Positions 62,824 to 64,000 of a DNA stretch of 64,000 bases are shown one piece after another (the stretch's first letter is position 1; each line of letters begins with the position of its first letter). The stretch is from Jannaschia sp. W003 (GTDB lineage Bacteria > Pseudomonadota > Alphaproteobacteria > Rhodobacterales > Rhodobacteraceae), in assembly GCF_025144335.1 (NCBI RefSeq), contig NZ_CP083539.1, forward strand, positions 2,233,501-2,297,500, given 5' to 3'. Below the pieces are notes generated by a model, which was not told the origin of the DNA, did not search any database, and saw nothing but the letters and a program-made list of their open reading frames with translations. Both the position numbers and the translations under genes were made by a program.

Positions 62824-63433
62824 GCAGGGCTACCATCACGGCAACCTCCGGCAGGCGCTGGTGGATGCGGCCCTCAGCCTGATCGAGGAGAAGGGCCCCA
62901 CCGGCTTCACCCTCTCCGAGGCCGCGCGCGCCGCCGGCGTCACGCCCGCCGCCGTCTATCGCCACTTCGAGGGGCGCGAGGACCTCATCATCGAGTGCGC
63001 GCTCCAGGGCCACGCGATGTTCGCCGACCTCATGGCCCACGCCTGGCAGGAGGGGCAGCCCTCCGCGCTGGCCTCGTTCGAGGCGACCGGCCGCGCCTAC
63101 CTCGCCTTCGCGCGCCGCTTCCGGGGGCACTACACGGCGATGTTCGAGTCCGGCCTGAACCGCAACGCGACGCCCGAGCTGGCGCGCGCCTACGCCCGCT
63201 CCCGCGAGGTGCTGGACCGGGCGGCCGCCTCGCTGTCGGAGCGCATTCCGGAGGGCCGCCGCCCTCCCGCCGCGATGGTGACGGCCCATATATGGGCCAT
63301 GAGCCACGGCGTGGTGGAGCTGTTCGCGCGCGGCGAGCCGGGCAGCAACGCGCCCTACCCGCCCGAGGACCTGCTGGAGGCCGGCATCGGCATCTACCTG
63401 CGGGGCCTCGGCCTGATCGCGAAGGACGAGTGA
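62813..63433 (+). CDS. TetR/AcrR-family regulator
   Basis: 206 residues. The HTH is in [28 protein letters not shown] (residues ~33-60). The C-terminal helical domain ([14 protein letters not shown]) resembles the TetR_C_13/WHG-type group. The ATG lies inside ppk2. Its TGA overlaps the selO ATG by one base (TGATG). It may control ppk2-selO; no operator was identified. Confidence 0.9.
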   Translation: MVPKQGYHHGNLRQALVDAALSLIEEKGPTGFTLSEAARAAGVTPAAVYRHFEGREDLIIECALQGHAMFADLMAHAWQEGQPSALASFEATGRAYLAFARRFRGHYTAMFESGLNRNATPELARAYARSREVLDRAAASLSERIPEGRRPPAAMVTAHIWAMSHGVVELFARGEPGSNAPYPPEDLLEAGIGIYLRGLGLIAKDE

Positions 63434-64000
63434 TGTTCCGCTTCGACAACTCCTACGCCCGCCTGCCCGAGCGATTCGGCACCAAGATGGCCCCTGCGCC
63501 CGTGGCCGATCCCGGTTGGGTCGCATGGAACGGGGCGCTCGCCGCGGAGATGGGCCTCGACCCGGCGGAGGTGGAGGCCTCGCTGGATGTGTTCGCCGGC
63601 AACCGCGTGCCCGAGGGCGCCGAGCCGATGGCGCAGCTCTACGCCGGCCACCAGTTCGGCGGCTGGTCGCCCCAGCTCGGCGACGGCCGCGCGATCCTCT
63701 TGGGCGAGCACGTGCACGGCGACCGGCGCTGGGACGTGGCGCTCAAGGGCTCCGGCCCCACCCCCTACAGCCGCATGGGCGACGGCCGCTCCGCGCTGGG
63801 GCCGGTGATCCGCGAGTACCTCGTGTCCGAGGCCATGCACGCCCTCGGTGTGCCCACGACGCGGGCGCTGGCCGCCGTCACCACGGGCGAGACCGTGCTG
63901 CGGCAGGAGGGCGACGTGGCGGGCGGCATCCTCACGCGGGTGGCGGCCTCCCACATCCGCGTCGGCACCTTCCAGGTCTTCGCCGCACGCGACGACGCCG
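63433..64000 (+). CDS. selO: Protein adenylyltransferase SelO (C-terminus cut by window edge)
   Basis: The first 189 residues of a SelO/YdiU pseudokinase, which transfers AMP from ATP to proteins and is linked to redox stress. [47 protein letters not shown] and [20 protein letters not shown] (ATP region) are typical. The C-terminal two-thirds lie outside the window. The ATG shares a base with the TetR stop. Confidence 0.93.
   Translation, partial: MFRFDNSYARLPERFGTKMAPAPVADPGWVAWNGALAAEMGLDPAEVEASLDVFAGNRVPEGAEPMAQLYAGHQFGGWSPQLGDGRAILLGEHVHGDRRWDVALKGSGPTPYSRMGDGRSALGPVIREYLVSEAMHALGVPTTRALAAVTTGETVLRQEGDVAGGILTRVAASHIRVGTFQVFAARDDA

Overview
The window is very GC-rich and gene-dense, and it reads as chromosome from an alphaproteobacterium of the order Rhodobacterales (Roseobacter / Rhodobacteraceae relatives). 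Markers for this are the nifR3(dusB)-ntrB pair, a circularly permuted two-piece tmRNA with an ANDN-type tag, four-subunit sarcosine oxidase, ccmI, an aglEFGAK alpha-glucoside operon, the opgC/opgH glucan genes and a DMSP demethylase gene (dmdA) next to acuI. I see no insertion sequence, prophage, CRISPR array, rRNA or integron. There is one tRNA and one tmRNA.

Layout. 1-6.3 kb: ntrB (cut by the window edge) and dusB diverge from an overlapping ispDF-pgpA-cinA operon, which converges on an MmgE/PrpD gene, a COQ10/RatA-type START gene and a four-helix membrane protein. 6.4-16.4 kb: a sugar-use locus. The minus-strand operon aglE-F-G-A-K encodes alpha-glucoside uptake and hydrolysis. The divergent genes are a LacI-type regulator, a GH1 beta-glucosidase and a glucokinase, so import, hydrolysis of either anomer and phosphorylation are adjacent. 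16.5-22 kb: an Atm1-type exporter, a LysM protein, a host-attachment-family protein with a small partner, and an Fe/Mn superoxide dismutase. 22-27.4 kb: soxB-(small membrane protein)-soxD-soxA-soxG for sarcosine oxidation. 27.5-31.8 kb: ccmI-ruvX-DUF1289, a TauE/SafE permease, dusA and a secreted rhodanese. 31.8-38.9 kb: opgH, opgC, a TPR protein, a CaiB-type CoA transferase and a SAF-domain oxidoreductase, all on the minus strand. 38.9-40.7 kb: tRNA-Ser(GGA) and a DEAD-box helicase.

40.8-45.6 kb is the most interesting part. Five tightly overlapping minus-strand genes (DUF2182 membrane protein, DUF1326 cysteine-rich protein, DinB-fold protein, dmdA, acuI) diverge from a GntR/FCD regulator, and a perfect palindromic operator lies between the two sets. 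This looks like a DMSP demethylation unit with an uncharacterised metal- or thiol-type module built in. Next come an orphan polyamine-type binding protein and then ssrA directly followed by sspB, so the ribosome-rescue tag and the ClpXP adaptor that reads it are adjacent.

47.8-64 kb: fumC with three small genes, aroK-aroB, two envelope proteins, xerD, a CorC/CNNM-type protein, two EamA transporters, a FadL-type porin with an unusual insertion, a P-loop protein, metA (with a residue that predicts acetyl-CoA use), an alpha/beta hydrolase, ppk2, a TetR regulator and the start of selO. Most neighbouring genes on one strand overlap by 1-11 bases, and many start choices rest on ATGA or GTGA overlaps. 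Several gene ends carry GC-rich palindromes: a three-palindrome cluster after aroB, a nested hairpin between glk and the exporter gene, and a two-hairpin element found after both acuI and xerD.
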